DNA of 39,330 nucleotides from Actinomycetota bacterium (lineage in GTDB: Bacteria > Actinomycetota > Actinomycetes > S36-B12), in NCBI GenBank assembly GCA_030681835.1, contig JAUXRN010000049.1, positions 1 through 39,330 on the forward strand, given 5' to 3'. The position numbers and the translations under genes are program-made. Positions 16,701 through 25,972 of the stretch are shown in pieces. Under the pieces are notes generated by a model that saw only the letters and a program-made list of their open reading frames with translations, did not search any database and had not been told where the DNA came from. How positions within the stretch are numbered: position 1 is the stretch's first letter; every line of letters begins with the position of its first letter.

Positions 16701-18001
16701 CTGCCGCCTGGACGAACTGGGCGGGGACGGCCACCGCGACCCCAGCGGCGCTGGCCCGTCCCCAGAGCACCGACGACGTGAGCCGGGCAGTGCTCTGGGC
16801 CGGCGATCGCGGCATGCGGGTCAAGGCGGTGGGCAGCGGTCACTCGTTCACGTCCATCGCCGTCACTGACGGCCTGCTCTTAGGCCTGGACCGGCTCGCC
16901 GGCATCGTGGCCGTTGATACCGCGTCGGGGCGGGTGACGGTCCGCGCCGGCATGCGGCTGCACGATCTCAACCGCGAGCTGGCCGGCCGCGGGCTGGCGA
17001 TGGAGAACCTGGGCGACATCGACCGCCAGACCATCAGTGGCGCCCTCGCGACCGGGACACACGGCACGGGGGCTCGTTTCCGGGGGCTCGCGTCATCGGT
17101 GCTCGGCATGCGAATCGTCCTGGCCGATGGGTCCGTGGTGGACTGCGATGCTGAACAAGACCCGACCTTGTTCGAGGCAGCGAGGATCGGGCTGGGAGCC
17201 CTAGGCATCGTCACCGAGCTGACCCTGCAGTGCGTGCCAGCCTTCCTGCTGCATGCCCGCGAGGAACCCGGGAGCCTCACCGAGACGCTCACTCGGCTGG
17301 ACGAGCTCGTCGCCAGCACCGACCACCTCGAGTTCTACTGGTTCCCGCACACGGACAGGGTGCTTCTGAAGCGCAACCGGAGGCTCCCGCTCGAGGCCGG
17401 CGAGGACCCGCTGCCCCGCTGGCGCGCCTGGCTCGACGACGACTTCCTCTCGAACTCGGTCTTCGAGATGGTCAACCGGGTGAGCGCCGCCCGCCCTGCC
17501 TGGGTGCCTCGCATCAACTCGATGAGCAGCCGCGCGCTCTCCTCCCGGGAGTTCACGATGCCGTCGTTCGAGGTGTTCGCCTCCGAGCGCCGGGTGCGCT
17601 TCCGGGAGATGGAGTACGCCATCCCGCGGGATGCGGTCATCGACACGCTGCTGTCGCTGCGGGATCTCGTCGACACCAGCGGAGTCCTCACTCCCTTTCC
17701 GGTGGAGGTCCGGTTCGCGGCGGCGGACGACATCTGGCTCTCGACCGCGACAGGGCGCGAGTCGGCGTACATCGCGGTGCACCAGTACCACCGCATGGAC
17801 CACCGCTCCTACTTCGATGGCTTCGAGGCCATCGCGCGGAACGTTGACGGTCGACCGCACTGGGGGAAGATGCACGGCAGGTCCTATGAGGATCTGCAGC
17901 CGACCTACCCGCGCCTGGCCGATGCCGTGGCCGTTCGCGACCGGGTGGACCCCGAGCGGCGCTTCGGTAACGACTACCTCGACCGCGTGCTTGGCTCCTG
18001 A
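16697..18001 (+). CDS. FAD-linked sugar-1,4-lactone oxidase (D-arabinono/L-gulono-lactone type)
   Basis: The protein has the vanillyl-alcohol-oxidase-type FAD domain: VKAVGSGHSFTSIAVTDG (43-59), where H49 may carry the covalent flavin, and GTHGTG (120-125). The ALO-type C-terminal domain ends with HWGKMHGRSYEDL. Such enzymes oxidise aldonolactones or alditols; the exact substrate is open. GTG 16697 overlaps the previous stop (GTGA) and gives 434 residues, with AGG eight bases upstream; GTG 16688 would add three residues. Codon 62 (16880-16882) is TTA, as in the partner gene. The 3' end overlaps the convergent membrane-protein gene by 28 nt. Confidence 0.9.
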   Translation: MTAAWTNWAGTATATPAALARPQSTDDVSRAVLWAGDRGMRVKAVGSGHSFTSIAVTDGLLLGLDRLAGIVAVDTASGRVTVRAGMRLHDLNRELAGRGLAMENLGDIDRQTISGALATGTHGTGARFRGLASSVLGMRIVLADGSVVDCDAEQDPTLFEAARIGLGALGIVTELTLQCVPAFLLHAREEPGSLTETLTRLDELVASTDHLEFYWFPHTDRVLLKRNRRLPLEAGEDPLPRWRAWLDDDFLSNSVFEMVNRVSAARPAWVPRINSMSSRALSSREFTMPSFEVFASERRVRFREMEYAIPRDAVIDTLLSLRDLVDTSGVLTPFPVEVRFAAADDIWLSTATGRESAYIAVHQYHRMDHRSYFDGFEAIARNVDGRPHWGKMHGRSYEDLQPTYPRLADAVAVRDRVDPERRFGNDYLDRVLGS

Positions 18002-18339
18002 CCCTGCCGGGCCCACCGCCATATGGCACGGACGGCTCCGTAGCAGGCCGCCGCGATCATGGCGAAGACCATGAAGACGACGTAGCGGCTAGCCGTGCCG
18101 CCCGGCGCCCCAGGTCCGCCGAGCAGGGAGTCCAGCACGCTGCCGGTGCCGGCGATGTTCTGCCAGCCGAACCACACGGCCGGGTTGAACACCTCGGTCC
18201 ACGATGCGTCGCCGATCATGACGAACCCCGAGACAACCTGCTGGACCAGCGCCAACGCGGCAATGAGGCCCGCCCAGATCCCGATGGGTCCTGCGACTGC
18301 CGACACGAGGACCGCTGTCGTGACCCGCCCCGCGCGCAT
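17974..18339 (-). CDS. Small membrane protein of unknown function
   Basis: Not recognised. From ATG 18339 (GGAAGG upstream) the product is 121 residues: a helix at about 6-34, a loop with DASWTEVFNPAVWFGWQN, a Gly-rich stretch, and a second helix (about 86-107) followed by a basic, Arg-rich C-terminus. It lies 32 nt downstream of the NERD-helicase gene on the same strand, so they may be co-transcribed. The 3' end overlaps the convergent lactone oxidase by 28 nt. Confidence 0.65.
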   Translation of the reverse strand: MRAGRVTTAVLVSAVAGPIGIWAGLIAALALVQQVVSGFVMIGDASWTEVFNPAVWFGWQNIAGTGSVLDSLLGGPGAPGGTASRYVVFMVFAMIAAACYGAVRAIWRWARQGQEPSTRSR

Positions 18340-18371
18340 GGTCGAAGCCTTCCGTGAGGGACTGACAGGTG

Positions 18372-20054
18372 TCAGCGGGGCGGGACGGCAATCGTCGGCG
18401 GCGGCCACCCGGGGTTCGCGCCGCGGCGAAGGCGTCGCAGCACCTTCTCGCCGACGATCGGCTTGAGCAGTTCTCCCGCCCCGACAACGATGAGCAGGTC
18501 CCGCGCCCGGCTCATGCCGGCGTACATGACCGAGCGAGGGTCGATGCCCGGGTGGAAGCCATCCACGGCCAAGACCACGGCGGGACGCTCGAGCCCCTTG
18601 AAGCCGGAGACGGTCGAGTAGAAGACGCCGTCGTTCGCCCAGAGATCCGCCCAGTAGGCGGCCTTGTCATCGCCGAACTGCGCGTGCACCGGATGGCGAT
18701 GCTGGGTGGTCAGCAGGGCGACGTGCTCGGGCAGCCACCCCCGCCGCTCGACCAGGTCCTCGACGGCGGTGTCAGCGGCATCAAGGGCCATTCCCGGGGT
18801 GCTCTCGATGAACTCCACAGGGAAGCCTTCGCCGCCCCGGGCCTGCACCTGCGTGGTGATCAGCGGTCGGAAGGTGTCGACGACTTGGTGGGCGTTGCGC
18901 AGGTTCTCATCCAGCAGGAGTGTCACCAGACCGACGTCGGGACCGCCTTGCCGGTCGCTGAACACGGACTGCTCGTCGTCGCGAAACACCGCGAGCCGAT
19001 ACTGCGGATCGGCTGCGGCCGAGAGGAGCGCGGGCCACCATGAGTCGGCGAAGTCCTGGGCTTCGTCGATCACGAAGGCGGTGTAGCGCTCCTCGAGGGC
19101 CAGCGCTCGGCCGGCGGCCGTCATCTCCACCGGTGCCCGCCGTTCCCAGAAGTCCTGGCCGTCGCCCTCGGTCGCCTGCACTCCCCAGCGGTAACCGAGC
19201 TGGTGGAAGGTGCCGACGAACGCCGGTCGTGCCGCCGAGGGGAGGCTGGCCATGGCCCGGGTCGCCATCTCCGCCACGCCCCGGCCATATGACACGAAGC
19301 ACACCCGTTGCCCTTCCTCGGCCCACCGGCGTGCCTGCTCCATGGCCAGCCATGTCTTGCCGGTCCCTGCTGCGCCGCGCACCTCGAACCGCGGGTTGGC
19401 CCGTACCGCTGCGAGGATCGATGACTGCGCCACGGTCAACTGGTCTGCGTGGCGCAGTCGCGCGGCTGTTCGTCCGACGATCTCGGCCGGCGCATCGGTC
19501 GCGCCGACCAGGGCACGGACGGCGGCATCAACCCACCCGGCAGCGGGGATGCCGCACTGCAGCGCCTGATCCCAGAGCCGGTTGTAGATCGTGTCGCGGG
19601 CAAGGGCAAGGCCGTCCTCGTCGATGACGGCGGCGCGTGGGGCTTCCGGTCCAAGGTCGTTGCCCTCGTGGGCGTAGGGAAACGCCAGTACCCAGGTCGA
19701 CCGCACCCGGCCTCGGGACCAGTCGGGCCGCTCCTCGAGGTACCTCCTCAGTGCGTAGACGCCCTTCCTTGCCTGCCCAACGGGATCGATGGAGTGAGTC
19801 GTCCTGCCGTCGGACTGCGTCCAGCCGCCCTCGGCGTACCGCACGAAACCGCCCTTCACCTCGATGACGGCTGCGCCGATGTCCGGCATCAGGACGAGGA
19901 GGTCGATCTCGACCTCGCCTGCTTCGCGGTCGGTGAAGCGGACACCGTGCATGAGGACGTCCTCGTCGCGGAGGGTGCTGGCGAGTGCGTCCCACACGAC
20001 GCGCTCGGACTCGTCCGCGAAGTCCGGGCTGTCGGGGTAGGTCGTCGCTGCCAT
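18372..20054 (-). CDS. NERD-domain / UvrD-like superfamily I helicase fusion
   Basis: The 560-residue protein fuses an N-terminal NERD (nuclease-related) domain to a superfamily I helicase core. NERD features are EIDLLVLMPDIGAAVIEVKGG, with D51 and E65-x-K67 forming a PD-(D/E)xK-like site. The helicase shows Walker A GAAGTGKTW (227-235), Walker B VIDEAQDF (328-335), the late motif STVSGFKGLE and the motif VI region MYAGMSRARDLLIVVG. NERD-helicases are linked to DNA processing and are sometimes found in defence loci; neither role is proven here. No methylase, recombinase or other defence gene is adjacent. CAGGCT six bases upstream of ATG 20054 may be a -10 box of a leaderless mRNA. Confidence 0.9.
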   Translation of the reverse strand: MAATTYPDSPDFADESERVVWDALASTLRDEDVLMHGVRFTDREAGEVEIDLLVLMPDIGAAVIEVKGGFVRYAEGGWTQSDGRTTHSIDPVGQARKGVYALRRYLEERPDWSRGRVRSTWVLAFPYAHEGNDLGPEAPRAAVIDEDGLALARDTIYNRLWDQALQCGIPAAGWVDAAVRALVGATDAPAEIVGRTAARLRHADQLTVAQSSILAAVRANPRFEVRGAAGTGKTWLAMEQARRWAEEGQRVCFVSYGRGVAEMATRAMASLPSAARPAFVGTFHQLGYRWGVQATEGDGQDFWERRAPVEMTAAGRALALEERYTAFVIDEAQDFADSWWPALLSAAADPQYRLAVFRDDEQSVFSDRQGGPDVGLVTLLLDENLRNAHQVVDTFRPLITTQVQARGGEGFPVEFIESTPGMALDAADTAVEDLVERRGWLPEHVALLTTQHRHPVHAQFGDDKAAYWADLWANDGVFYSTVSGFKGLERPAVVLAVDGFHPGIDPRSVMYAGMSRARDLLIVVGAGELLKPIVGEKVLRRLRRGANPGWPPPTIAVPPR

Positions 20055-20142
20055 GGGATCAGCCTGTCAGGGACGCCGGGCCTGCGGGTCTTGTCGGCAG
20101 ACCAGCGCCGGAGCAGACTGGCCGCCGCGGGGGTCGGGCGTC

Positions 20143-20148
20143 AGGAGG
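20143..20148 (+). promoter_or_regulatory. Ribosome-binding site deciding the 20153 start
   Basis: AGGAGG ends four bases before ATG 20153, a strong site that identifies the start although the frame is open further upstream. Confidence 0.7.
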
Positions 20149-20152
20149 ATCC

Positions 20153-20455
20153 ATGGCCGACAGGTACGGAACCGTCATGGTGGGCAGGCTCAAGGTCTCC
20201 CACGAGCAATTCCAGGAAGCGGGGGAGCGTTGGTCGCGTGAGCGGCATCCCGCTGGCTACCTGCGTCAGGACGTCATGCTCTGCGATGACGGTGTCACGT
20301 TCGTCATGGCCGTCTTCTTTGACACCGAGGAGAGTTACAAGGCACTGGCGGACGATCCGGCCCAGGCGGAGTGGTACGAGTCCGTGCTCATGCCCATGCT
20401 GGATGGCGAGCCGCAGTGGTTCGACGGCCACTGGCGCGCGGCGATGGAGGGCTAG
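20153..20455 (+). CDS. Small dimeric alpha/beta-barrel protein (ABM-like)
   Basis: The 100-residue product looks like a ferredoxin-fold dimeric alpha/beta-barrel protein of the antibiotic-biosynthesis-monooxygenase/YciI-like type. It has a beta-strand GTVMVGRLKV, a helix SHEQFQEAGERWSRE, strands around VMLCDDGVTFVMAVFF, and a helix SYKALADDPAQAEWYESVLMPML ending near WFDGHW. No catalytic residue can be assigned. It is transcribed away from the NERD helicase and ends 22 nt before the MFS gene. Confidence 0.7.
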   Translation: MADRYGTVMVGRLKVSHEQFQEAGERWSRERHPAGYLRQDVMLCDDGVTFVMAVFFDTEESYKALADDPAQAEWYESVLMPMLDGEPQWFDGHWRAAMEG

Positions 20456-20465
20456 GCCGCACCCG

Positions 20466-20471
20466 TAGAAT
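20466..20471 (+). promoter_or_regulatory. -10 box of a probable leaderless MFS transcript
   Basis: TAGAAT, a near-consensus -10 box, ends six bases before GTG 20478. The intervening bases contain no ribosome site. Confidence 0.6.
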
Positions 20472-20477
20472 CCGTGG

Positions 20478-21686
20478 GTGCGGGACTACCTGGAGTACCT
20501 CAGGATCCCGGGGGTCAAGCCGCTGTTGTTCGCGTCCACCTTCGGGCGTTTCGCGTACTCGATGGTGTCCTTGGCCATCTTCTTCCAGGTCGAAGACGTG
20601 ACCCAGAGCGTCGGGACGGCCGGGCTGGCCGTGGGCATCTCGGCCGGCCTGGGCGCCCTGACAGCGGGACCCCGAGGCCACCTCGTAGACCGGTTTGGCC
20701 AGACCCGTCCGCTGCTGGCGTTCGTTCCCGCCTATGCGATCAGTTGCCTGCTGCTGGCGACCTTGGGCCAGGGTGCCGTGATGGCCGTGCTGCTGAGCGG
20801 GCTGATCGGGCTCACCGCCCCGCCACTGAATATCAGCATCCGCCCGCTGTGGCTCGACATCGTGGGGCAGCAACGCGTGCGCATGGCGTACAGCGTCGAC
20901 ACCGCGTACGCGAACCTGATCATGCTTCTCGGGCCCGTGGTCTCGACACTTGTGGCACTGCATTTCTCGCCGCGGCTGGCGATCGCCGCCGTGGGCTTCT
21001 TCATGCTGGTCGGCGGCATTCTGCTGGCGGTCAACCCGCACTCGCGGGCCTGGGTGCCCGAGGACAAGGATCACGGCGAGCACGGCCTGCTCCGCTCGCC
21101 GGCGATGCGCCTGCTGGCTCTCGAGGGGGCAGCCATGGGCCTGGCCGCCGGCTTCGTCACGATCGGCATCCCGGCCGCGGCCACGTTGTCGGGACAGCAG
21201 GAGCTGACCGGACCGGTGATGGCCGCGATGGGGGTCGGCGTCATCATCGGGACGATCTGGGCCGGGGCCAAGGCCAAGGACATCGCGCCAGCCAACGGGC
21301 TACGAGCGTCGACCTTCCTATTCGCCATCGCGCTGCTGCCGCTGCCGTTCGTGCCGGTGGGTCCATGGATGATGCTCGTGGTCATGGTCGCGTGGGCGTT
21401 CCTCGGACCGGCGAACGTGTTCTACCTCGAGACCATCGATGTGGTGCGACCTCGCGGAACTGCCGTCGCCGCCCTCGGCACGCTGTGGATGATCGAAGGG
21501 TCGGCCGCCGCCGTCGGGAACGCGGTCGGGGGAAACGTCGCGGTGTGGATCGGCCCCCAGGCGACCCTCGCCCTCGGCTGCTTCTTCGTGATCTTCTCGC
21601 CGCTCATCTTCACGGTCGGCATCCGCGGCGTGCTGAAGCCCGCCAGCAGCGCCGCACCTCGGGAGTCATGGGCGCCGGTCCCCGAA

Positions 21687-21689
<3 letters not shown>
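20478..21689 (+). CDS. Major facilitator superfamily transporter
   Basis: The 403-residue protein has about 12 hydrophobic helices. The loop between helices 2 and 3 carries GPRGHLVDRFGQTRPLL, a form of the MFS signature GxLaDrxGrkxxl. A central cytoplasmic loop (NPHSRAWVPEDKDHGEHG) separates the halves. Substrate is unknown; the fold suits drug or metabolite efflux. GTG 20478 is chosen because a near-consensus -10 box lies six bases upstream. The last codon is used twice: its TAG stop begins the TAGACT -10 box of the enolase gene. Confidence 0.88.
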
Positions 21690-22976
<1,287 letters not shown>

Positions 22977-23007
22977 CCACCTCAGGGTTTCGTGACACGA
23001 TCAACGA

Positions 23008-23454
23008 GTGAGCGAGCCGGACACTGAGGTCCGCCCGCGGGAGCAGGTGCGCCCGGCGGGCGCCCCACCCGTTCGGCCGTCCTTCACCGGGCGGGCCGTC
23101 ATCCTGGCCATCGTCGCCGGCATCCTGCTGGTGACCCTCGCCGTACCCGTGCGGGCCTGGTTCGCCCAGCGCGCGACCATCGCCACGCTTCGGGCCGACG
23201 TCGAGTCCGCGCAGCAGCGGGTCGAGGAGCTGCAGGTGAGCAAGGAGCGCTGGGAGGACCCGGCCTTCGTGGCGGCCGAGGCTCGCCGACGCCTCCACTT
23301 CGTCCTTCCCGGCGAGGTCGGGTTCGTGACCCTGGGCTCGGGTGCGGGGCCAGCGGCCGAAGCCGAGGCGGGCGCGTCCCGAGGTCCTTGGTACTCGGAG
23401 CTCTGGGGCGCGCTCCGGCAGGCGGACGAGCTGCCGGCGACCCCTGCCGGATGA
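23008..23454 (+). CDS. ftsB: Septum formation initiator, FtsB/DivIC family
   Basis: The 148-residue protein has a short basic, proline-rich cytoplasmic N-terminus, one membrane helix (about residues 30-50), and a periplasmic coiled coil (IATLRADVESAQQRVEELQVSKERW). The family signature AEARRRLHFVLPGEVGFV follows. FtsB joins FtsL and FtsQ in the divisome. The location directly after eno is the usual actinobacterial one. GTG 23008 has no ribosome site and a weak -10-like CACGAT ends six bases upstream. The stop overlaps the next ATG (ATGA). Confidence 0.9.
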   Translation: MSEPDTEVRPREQVRPAGAPPVRPSFTGRAVILAIVAGILLVTLAVPVRAWFAQRATIATLRADVESAQQRVEELQVSKERWEDPAFVAAEARRRLHFVLPGEVGFVTLGSGAGPAAEAEAGASRGPWYSELWGALRQADELPATPAG

Positions 23455-23954
23455 CGGCCGACGGGCTCAGCGCTGCCGACACTGCAGCAGTGACGTGGCA
23501 ACTCGGCCGGGCCCCGCGCGGAGTCGTGCGGGTGGCCCATCGCTGCCCGTGCGGGGACCCTGACGTCGTCATGACCGCGCCACGCCTGCCGGACGGCACT
23601 CCGTTCCCGACCCTGTACTACTTCACCTGCCCCAAGGGCGCCGCAGCGATCGGCACCCTCGAGGGGTCCGGCCGCATGCGCGCGCTGGAAGGGCAACTGG
23701 CGGACGACGCGGAGCTTGCGTCCGGCTACCGCGCTGCCCACGAGGCGTACCTGGCCGAGCGGAGGGCCCTTGAAGCCGTTCCCGAACTCGACGGGATCAG
23801 CGCGGGCGGCATGCCGACGAGGATCAAGTGCTTGCACGTCCTCGTCGCACATGCGCTGGCCGGGGGAGCCGGTGCCAACCCGGTCGGCGACCTTGCCCTC
23901 GCCGAGCTGCCCGAGTGGTGGGCGACTGGCGGTTGTGCTACGGAGCGCGGGTGA
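23451..23954 (+). CDS. DUF501 domain protein
   Basis: This 167-residue protein belongs to DUF501, a family kept between ftsB and ppx across Actinobacteria. Conserved elements are VAHRCPCGDPDVV, FPTLYYFTCPKGAAAIGTLEGSG and RIKCLHVLVAHALAGGAGANPVGD. The Cys of HRCPC, FTCPK and IKC could bind a metal, but no function is established. The ATG at 23451 overlaps the ftsB stop, and the stop overlaps the ppx GTG, so all three genes should be translationally coupled. Confidence 0.9.
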   Translation: MTADGLSAADTAAVTWQLGRAPRGVVRVAHRCPCGDPDVVMTAPRLPDGTPFPTLYYFTCPKGAAAIGTLEGSGRMRALEGQLADDAELASGYRAAHEAYLAERRALEAVPELDGISAGGMPTRIKCLHVLVAHALAGGAGANPVGDLALAELPEWWATGGCATERG

Positions 23955-24877
23955 CGACGGTCGCCGCCATCGACTGCGGCACGAACTCGGTGCGGCTGCT
24001 CGTGGCGGACCTGGCACCCGACGGGAGCGTCTCGGAGCGGGCGCGCCTCATGCGCATCGTGCGGCTAGGCGAGGGCGTCGACCGCACGGGCGCCTTCAGT
24101 GCCGACGCCCTGGACCGCACCTTCACCGCGCTCGACGAGTACGCGGCGGTACTTGCCCGCGAGGCCGTAGAGCAGGTGCGTTTCGTGGCCACGTCGGCGA
24201 GCCGTGACGTCTCCAACCGCGACGCGTTTGCGGCGGGCGTCCTCCAGCGAGTCGGGGTGCTCCCGGAAGTGATCTCGGGGGAAGAGGAGGCCGCCCTGTC
24301 CTTCCTCGGTGCCCTGCGTGGTCTGCCCGCGGGCGCCGTTCGGCCACCCGCGCTGGTGGTGGACATCGGCGGCGGGTCCACCGAGTTCGTGCGGGGGTCG
24401 GCTGCCGTCGACTCGGCCGTCAGCGTCGACATCGGCTGCGTGCGCATGACCGAGCGACACCTGCATGCGGATCCCCCGACGGCCGCTGAGGTCGCGGCAG
24501 CGCACGCGGACATCTCCGCCGAGGTTCGCCGTGCCGATGGCGTGATCGGGCTCGCGGGTGCGAGGACCATGGTCGGGCTGGCTGGATCGGTCACCACCGT
24601 GGCGGCGATGGCGCTGGGCATGGAGCGCTACGACGCGGCGGTTCTGCACGGATCCCTCATCGGAGTGGATCAGGTCGCTGACGCCGCCGACCGGCTCACC
24701 GCCATGACCAGGTCCGAGCGGTCCGCGCTGCCCTACATGCATCCCGGGCGCGTGGACGTGATCGCGGCCGGGGCCATGATCCTGCGGGAGGCGATGCTGG
24801 TCGGGCGCTACTCCGAGGTCCGGGTCTCCGAGACCGACATCCTGGATGGCATCGTTTACAGGTTTGCCCAACTATGA
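23951..24877 (+). CDS. ppx: Exopolyphosphatase / pppGpp phosphohydrolase (Ppx/GppA)
   Basis: The enzyme releases phosphate from polyphosphate or converts pppGpp to ppGpp. Its ASKHA-fold motifs are present: IDCGTNSVRLLVADL at the N-terminus, VDIGGGSTEFVRG (about 137-149) and LAGSVTTVAAMALGM (about 215-229). At 308 residues it is the short form lacking the C-terminal HD domain, as in mycobacterial Ppx1. GTG 23951 overlaps the DUF501 stop (GTGA). This start is favoured over the longer open frame, which overlaps DUF501 by more than 120 nt. Confidence 0.93.
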   Translation: MTTVAAIDCGTNSVRLLVADLAPDGSVSERARLMRIVRLGEGVDRTGAFSADALDRTFTALDEYAAVLAREAVEQVRFVATSASRDVSNRDAFAAGVLQRVGVLPEVISGEEEAALSFLGALRGLPAGAVRPPALVVDIGGGSTEFVRGSAAVDSAVSVDIGCVRMTERHLHADPPTAAEVAAAHADISAEVRRADGVIGLAGARTMVGLAGSVTTVAAMALGMERYDAAVLHGSLIGVDQVADAADRLTAMTRSERSALPYMHPGRVDVIAAGAMILREAMLVGRYSEVRVSETDILDGIVYRFAQL

Positions 24878-24902
24878 CCGGATAACGGGTTGCAACCTTT
24901 CA

Positions 24903-24916
24903 TGTAACCGCTTGTG
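24903..24916. promoter_or_regulatory. Putative LacI-type operator at the lacI promoter
   Basis: The site starts TGTAACCG, sharing the TGTAAC half of the perfect palindrome at 28851-28864, and ends with a degenerate half, CTTGTG. It overlaps the predicted -35 box, which fits autorepression. The palindrome GGTTGCAACC (24888-24897) lies just upstream. Confidence 0.5.
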
Positions 24917-24941
24917 TCGCGGAGTCCGGCTTGCCTAGACT
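24912..24941 (+). promoter_or_regulatory. lacI-GH13 promoter (-35 TTGTGT, -10 TAGACT)
   Basis: TTGTGT (24912-24917) and TAGACT (24936-24941) are 18 nt apart. The predicted start near 24948 leaves a short leader carrying the AGGAGG ribosome site (24951-24956) before GTG 24960. Confidence 0.5.
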
Positions 24942-24959
24942 CGCTGGCCAGGAGGTTCC

Positions 24960-25970
24960 GTGGGCATCACGATCAAGGACGTCGCCGACGCCGCTGGAGT
25001 TTCCACGGCGACGGTTTCGCGTGCCTTGCGGGGCCTGCCCAATGTCGACTCCGCAACTCGGGAGCGAATCCAGCGCATCGCCGGCGAACTGGACTACGTC
25101 ATCTCGCCGAGCGCCTCGCGGCTCGCCAGCGGCCGCACCGGCTGCGTGGCCGTGATCACGCCATACATCGCGCGGTGGTACTTCAGCACGGTGCTGTCCG
25201 GGGTCGAATCGGTCTTGCAGAGCGCCGGCATGGACCTGCTCCTGATGAGCGTCAGCACGCCGGACGGCCAGCACCGGCTGCCGCCGGCCCCCAGGCTGCG
25301 GCGCCGAGTCGACGGCGTGCTGGTGATCGCGCTGCCCCCGCAGGACTCGCAACTGCAGGAAGTCCTAGCCCTCGGCATGCCCACCAGCCTCATCGGGCTG
25401 TCGATGCCGAGCGTGCCGAGCGTCGCCATCGACGATGTGCTGGCGGGCCAGATCGCGACCCAGCACCTCATCAACCTCGGGCATGAGCGGATCGGCGTCA
25501 TCAACGGGGCCCCGATCGTGTCGCCCTACACCGCCGAGAACGACCGATACCGAGGCTTCGAGCAGGCGATGCTCGGAGCCCACCTGACGGTCGACCCGAT
25601 GCTGGAGGCCTACGGATACTTCACGATCGCCGGCGGCGAGCAGGCCATGACGGCACTGCTGACCCAGAAAGTGCCACCCACGGCCGTCTTTGCGATGTCC
25701 GATGAGATGGCGTTCGGCGCCATGAAGGCCATGCGAGCCCACGGCCTCACCCCGGGCAAGGAGATCTCGCTCGTCGGTGTCGACGGCCATGACATGTCCG
25801 AGTTCCTCGACCTGACGACGGTCGTGCAGCCGGTGCAGGACCTCGGTCGCATTGCGGCGGAAGCGCTCGTGCTCCAACTGCGATCTGCGAGCCCGGAGGT
25901 CGCCGGAGACTCGATCCGGCTGCCGACGCAGTTGATCGTGCGCGGCTCCACCTCGCCGCGCCGGGCCTAG
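24960..25970 (+). CDS. LacI-family transcriptional regulator of the glucoside locus
   Basis: The 336-residue protein has the LacI N-terminal domain, ITIKDVADAAGVSTATVSRALRG (residues 2-24), and a hinge region ending in SPSASRLASGRTG. The C-terminal periplasmic-binding-protein-like sensor domain contains HLINLGHERIGVINGAP, AVFAMSDEMAFGAMKAM and ISLVGVDGHDMSEFLDLTTV. Such proteins usually repress sugar genes until a sugar ligand binds. It is followed after two bases by the GH13 gene. The most likely targets are its own promoter and the divergent ATPase/binding-protein region, where LacI-type palindromes are visible. The effector is probably a glucoside (inference). Confidence 0.93.
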   Translation: MGITIKDVADAAGVSTATVSRALRGLPNVDSATRERIQRIAGELDYVISPSASRLASGRTGCVAVITPYIARWYFSTVLSGVESVLQSAGMDLLLMSVSTPDGQHRLPPAPRLRRRVDGVLVIALPPQDSQLQEVLALGMPTSLIGLSMPSVPSVAIDDVLAGQIATQHLINLGHERIGVINGAPIVSPYTAENDRYRGFEQAMLGAHLTVDPMLEAYGYFTIAGGEQAMTALLTQKVPPTAVFAMSDEMAFGAMKAMRAHGLTPGKEISLVGVDGHDMSEFLDLTTVVQPVQDLGRIAAEALVLQLRSASPEVAGDSIRLPTQLIVRGSTSPRRA

Positions 25971-25972
25971 CC

